NCBI RefSeq assembly: GCF_000264315.1
Contig: NZ_AJXU01000065.1
Span: 1 to 64,000 of the forward strand
Source: Rhodanobacter fulvus Jip2
GTDB taxonomy: Bacteria > Pseudomonadota > Gammaproteobacteria > Xanthomonadales > Rhodanobacteraceae
Length of the DNA stretch: 64,000 nt
Reading direction: 5' to 3'
Part shown: piece by piece, positions 61,512-64,000 of the stretch
Position numbering within the stretch: the stretch's first letter is position 1
How the letters are laid out: each line of letters starts with the position of its first letter
Program-made: the position numbers and the translations under genes
The notes under the pieces: model-generated
The model's input: the letters and a program-made list of their open reading frames with translations, nothing else
Databases searched by the model: none
What the model was told of the DNA's origin: nothing

Positions 61512-62600
61512 TCAAAACAACTCCCCCTGCGGCGACGCCTTGCGTGGCGGCACGAAGCGCGAGGTATCGAGTTTCAGGTCGTGGGCGCGAGTCAGGCCGT
61601 GTTTGCGGCAGGCGACGGTGAAGCGTGTGCGCAGCAGGTCGGCGAACACGCCCTGGCCGTGCATGCGGGTGGAGAAATCGCTGTCGTAGTCGCGGTCGCC
61701 GTTCATCTGCCGCACCAGGCTCATCACGTGTTCGGCGCGTTGCGGCACGTGCAGGGCCAGCCATTCGCGGAACAGGGTTTTCAGTTCCCACGGCAGGCGC
61801 ACGGTGGTGTAGCCGGCGCTGCTGGCGCCCGCCGCCGCGGCCTGCGCCAGCACGGCTTCCATGTCGCGATCGTTGAGAGCGGGGATGATCGGCGCCACCA
61901 GGACGCCCACCGGCACGCCGGCGGCGTGCAGCGCGCCGATCGCCTGGATGCGGCGGTGCGGGGCGCTGGCGCGTGGTTCGAGTTTGGCGGCCAGGCGGTT
62001 GTCCAGTGAATTGACCGAGACCAGCACCCGCACCAGCCCCTCGCGCGCCATCGGCGCCAGGATGTCCAGGTCGCGTTCCACCAGCGCGTTCTTGGTGACG
62101 ATGGTGCAGGGGTGGTGGCATTCGGCCAGCAGCTCCAGCGCGGCGCGGGTCAGCCGCCAGCGTTTTTCCACCGGCTGGTACGGGTCGGTGTTGCTGCCGA
62201 TGTTGATCGGGCTGACCACGTAGCCCGGCTTGGCCAGCTCGCCGCGCAACACCTCGGCAAGATTGCTTTTGGCGCGCAACCGGGTTTCGAAATCGAGGCC
62301 CGGCGACAGGTTGAGGTAGCTGTGCGACGGCCGCGCAAAACAATAGATGCAACCGTGCTCGCATCCGCGGTACGGGTTGATCGCCTGGCTGAAGCCGATG
62401 TCGGGCGAATCGTTGCGGCTGATCACGCTGCGGGCGCGTTCCTCGGTGACTTCGGTGCGCGGGCGCGGCGTCTCCTCGTCCAGCAGTTCGCGCGGCCAGC
62501 CGTCGTCCTCCGCCTGGTGGCGGATGTTCTCGAAGCGACCTTCGGGATTGGAGGCGGCGCCGCGGCCCTTGAGTGCGCGGCGATCAGGCGGAACGTTCAT
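61512..62600 (-). CDS. PA0069-family radical SAM protein
   Basis: 362 residues from ATG 62600. Radical SAM cysteines C80-x3-C84-x2-C87 in GCEHGCIYCFAR, preceded by SQAINPYRGC. GSNTDPYQPVE and VLVSVNSLD strands continue the partial TIM barrel. It belongs to the SplB-like/PA0069 group; no substrate is established. Convergent with ccmI, 43 bp apart. The frame continues upstream but without a better start. Confidence 0.92.
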   Translation of the reverse strand: MNVPPDRRALKGRGAASNPEGRFENIRHQAEDDGWPRELLDEETPRPRTEVTEERARSVISRNDSPDIGFSQAINPYRGCEHGCIYCFARPSHSYLNLSPGLDFETRLRAKSNLAEVLRGELAKPGYVVSPINIGSNTDPYQPVEKRWRLTRAALELLAECHHPCTIVTKNALVERDLDILAPMAREGLVRVLVSVNSLDNRLAAKLEPRASAPHRRIQAIGALHAAGVPVGVLVAPIIPALNDRDMEAVLAQAAAAGASSAGYTTVRLPWELKTLFREWLALHVPQRAEHVMSLVRQMNGDRDYDSDFSTRMHGQGVFADLLRTRFTVACRKHGLTRAHDLKLDTSRFVPPRKASPQGELF

Positions 62601-62762
62601 CGGCGCAGTGTGCCGCGGCGGCGTCTCAGCGCATGCGAAGGGCCACGTCCTGCGGCGGCGGACGTACTCACAGCGGCTATACACCCGGGCACGGATTCTT
62701 GGCGGGCGCGGCTCCGGGGCGCCGCGCGCTATCCAACGCCTCGTCTGATCAAGGAGTTCGTG

Positions 62763-63023
62763 ATGACTGCCACTGGATTGATCATTTTTCTTGTCATTGG
62801 TGCGATCGCCGGCTGGCTGGCCGGGCTGATCGTGCGCGGTTTCGGCTTCGGCCTGCTGGGCAATATCGTGGTCGGCATCATCGGCGCGTTTCTGGCCGGC
62901 TGGCTGCTGCCGGCGCTGGGCGTGGGTTTCAGCCTGGGCAGCCCGATCGTCACCAGCATCGTGTACGCGATGATCGGCGCGATCGTGTTGCTGGTGATCA
63001 TCGGATTGATCAAGCGCGCCTGA
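62763..63023 (+). CDS. GlsB/YeaQ/YmgE-family small membrane protein
   Basis: 86 residues. Three hydrophobic Gly-rich helices: TGLIIFLVIGAIAGWLAGLI, FGLLGNIVVGIIGAFLAGWLL and IVTSIVYAMIGAIVLLVIIGL, the transglycosylase-associated-protein pattern. Stress-linked in enterobacteria; biochemical role unknown. Followed by a strong terminator. Confidence 0.92.
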   Translation: MTATGLIIFLVIGAIAGWLAGLIVRGFGFGLLGNIVVGIIGAFLAGWLLPALGVGFSLGSPIVTSIVYAMIGAIVLLVIIGLIKRA

Positions 63024-63040
63024 CCGATGGGCGCAAAAGA

Positions 63041-63072
63041 AAACGCAGCGGCTCGCGCCGCTGCGTTTTTTT
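63041..63072. terminator. Bidirectional intrinsic terminator
   Basis: Perfect 12-bp stem AAACGCAGCGGC / GCCGCTGCGTTT with TCGC loop, flanked by AAAAGAAA on one side and TTTT on the other, so it can serve both the yeaQ-like gene and the convergent MFS gene. Confidence 0.9.
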
Positions 63073-63091
63073 GTGGCCGTCGGCAAACCGC

Positions 63092-64000
63092 TCAGGCGGT
63101 GATGTCGACATCCTTGGTTTCACGCACGAAGAACAGGCCGATGACGAAGGTCATCATCGCGATCACCACCGGGTACCACAGGCCGGAGTAAATGTTGCCG
63201 GTGAGCGCCACGATGCCGAACGACACCGAGGGCAGGAAGCCGCCGAACCAGCCGTTGCCGATGTGGTACGGCAGGCTCATCGAGGTGTAGCGGATCCTGG
63301 TGGGGAACATCTCCACCAGCCATGCGGCGATGGGGCCGTAGACCATGGTGACGTACAGCACCAGCAGGAACAGCAGCAGGATCAGCATCGGATAGTTGCT
63401 GTTGGCCGGTGCGGCCTTGGCCGGATAGCCGGCCTGATCCAGCACGCCACCGAGGCTGGCACCGAACGCCTTGGACTGGGCGGCGAACTCCGCCTTGGGC
63501 AACGCGGAGCCATCGAACGAATCGACCGACGCGCCGCCCACCGTCACCCTGGCCACCGAGCCGGCCGGCGCCGCCTCATTGGTGTACGGCACGCCGCGCT
63601 TGGCCAGCGTGCTCTTGGCGATGTCGCACGAGCTGGTGAACACCGAGGTACCGGTGAGGTTGATCTGCAGATGGCAGTCGGCCGGATCGGCCACCACCGT
63701 GATCGGTGCGCTGGCACTGGCCGCCTCGATCGCCGGGTTGCCGAAGTGGGTGAGGCCCTGGAAGATCGGGAAGTAAGTCAGCGCCGCCAGCAGGCAGCCG
63801 GCCAGCACCACCGGTTTGCGCCCGATCTTGTCCGACAGCCAGCCGAACACCACGAAGAACGGCGTGCCGATCAACAACGCCGCGGCAATCAGCAATTGCG
63901 TGGTGGTGGCGTCGATCCTCAGCGTGCTGCCAAGGAAATACATCGCGTAGAACTGGCCGCAGTACCACACCACGGCCTGGCCGGCGGTGGCGCCGAACAG
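63092..64000 (-). CDS. MFS transporter (metabolite:H+ symporter-like), 5' end outside window
   Basis: At least 303 residues are visible, with the start off the right edge. FGWLSDKIGRKPVVLAGC is the MFS loop motif. The C-terminal half has WLVEMFPTRIRYTSMSLPYHIGNGWFGGFLPS, typical of the MHS subfamily (proline/betaine/shikimate/alpha-ketoglutarate importers). A soluble loop of about 115 residues with two cysteines interrupts the helices after LTHFGNPAIEA, a feature of a subset of these carriers. Substrate not predictable. Confidence 0.9.
   Translation of the reverse strand: MFGATAGQAVVWYCGQFYAMYFLGSTLRIDATTTQLLIAAALLIGTPFFVVFGWLSDKIGRKPVVLAGCLLAALTYFPIFQGLTHFGNPAIEAASASAPITVVADPADCHLQINLTGTSVFTSSCDIAKSTLAKRGVPYTNEAAPAGSVARVTVGGASVDSFDGSALPKAEFAAQSKAFGASLGGVLDQAGYPAKAAPANSNYPMLILLLFLLVLYVTMVYGPIAAWLVEMFPTRIRYTSMSLPYHIGNGWFGGFLPSVSFGIVALTGNIYSGLWYPVVIAMMTFVIGLFFVRETKDVDITA

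Overview
The window is GC-rich chromosomal DNA from a gammaproteobacterium of the Xanthomonadales/Lysobacterales type. I infer the family Rhodanobacteraceae, perhaps Rhodanobacter, from protein flavour, the phhA/Lrp and psp gene sets, the REP-like intergenic repeats and a NirK-type denitrification locus. No rRNA, tRNA, CRISPR array, prophage or insertion sequence was seen. Genes are densely packed and many neighbours overlap by ATGA or TGATG.

Layout. 1-9520 (minus): a two-partner secretion pair, the transporter TpsB followed by a very large filamentous-haemagglutinin/CdiA-like exoprotein whose 3' end lies off the window. 9790-10587: undecaprenyl-diphosphatase. 10615-18750: a LysR regulator divergent from an RND efflux operon (adaptor, pump, duplicated pump tail, outer-membrane lipoprotein, SDR reductase). 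18819-20407: a TetR regulator and an NAD-dependent epimerase with palindromic operators. 20486-24420: a minus-strand envelope cluster (AI-2E/PerM permease, holin-X-like, YqjD/DUF883, DUF1328), a YbhB-like protein and a small DUF3820 gene. 24544-30128: MetY, a 2OG-Fe(II) oxygenase, a YheT hydrolase, an acyltransferase, and Lrp divergent from phenylalanine hydroxylase. 30152-33210: phage-shock genes pspF <> pspA-B-C-C2 plus a small PspB/PspC-like chimera, with a sigma-54 promoter. 33236-34517: a RES/Xre toxin-antitoxin module. 34568-41979: a DUF885 peptidase-like protein, a WYL regulator, GST, SnoaL, GFA, DJ-1-like, prolyl-hydroxylase-like and patatin lipoprotein genes. 42031-43928: a TetX-like flavin monooxygenase divergent from TetR. 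44233-47172: a YtrA-type GntR/ABC transporter operon and a small membrane protein. 47336-49021: a UbiB/AarF kinase-like protein.

49159-61468 is the most interesting stretch. A TonB receptor, an exported Asp-box protein with a CxCC motif and an exported thioredoxin-like protein form one operon. It is followed by the nitric-oxide sensor gene nsrR (minus) and then by an ncgABC-nirK operon: a two-domain multicopper oxidase, a dihaem and a monohaem cytochrome c, and a copper nitrite reductase, the arrangement known from Nitrosomonas. Cytochrome c maturation genes ccmF-G-H-I follow. A perfect 17-bp-arm inverted repeat matching the NsrR operator pattern covers the -10 of a predicted ncgA promoter. 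A related 23-bp palindrome covers the predicted promoter of the TonB operon. I infer one NO/nitrite-responsive locus combining nitrite reduction, its copper or other cofactor supply, and cytochrome maturation. 61512-64000: a radical SAM protein, a YeaQ/GlsB-like membrane protein, a good intrinsic terminator and a 5'-truncated MFS transporter.

Interspersed short repeats are a second theme. An approximately 115-bp double-hairpin element occurs at least four times. An 81-bp element has inserted in frame into the efflux lipoprotein gene. A REP-like inverted repeat supplies the stop codons of two convergent genes.
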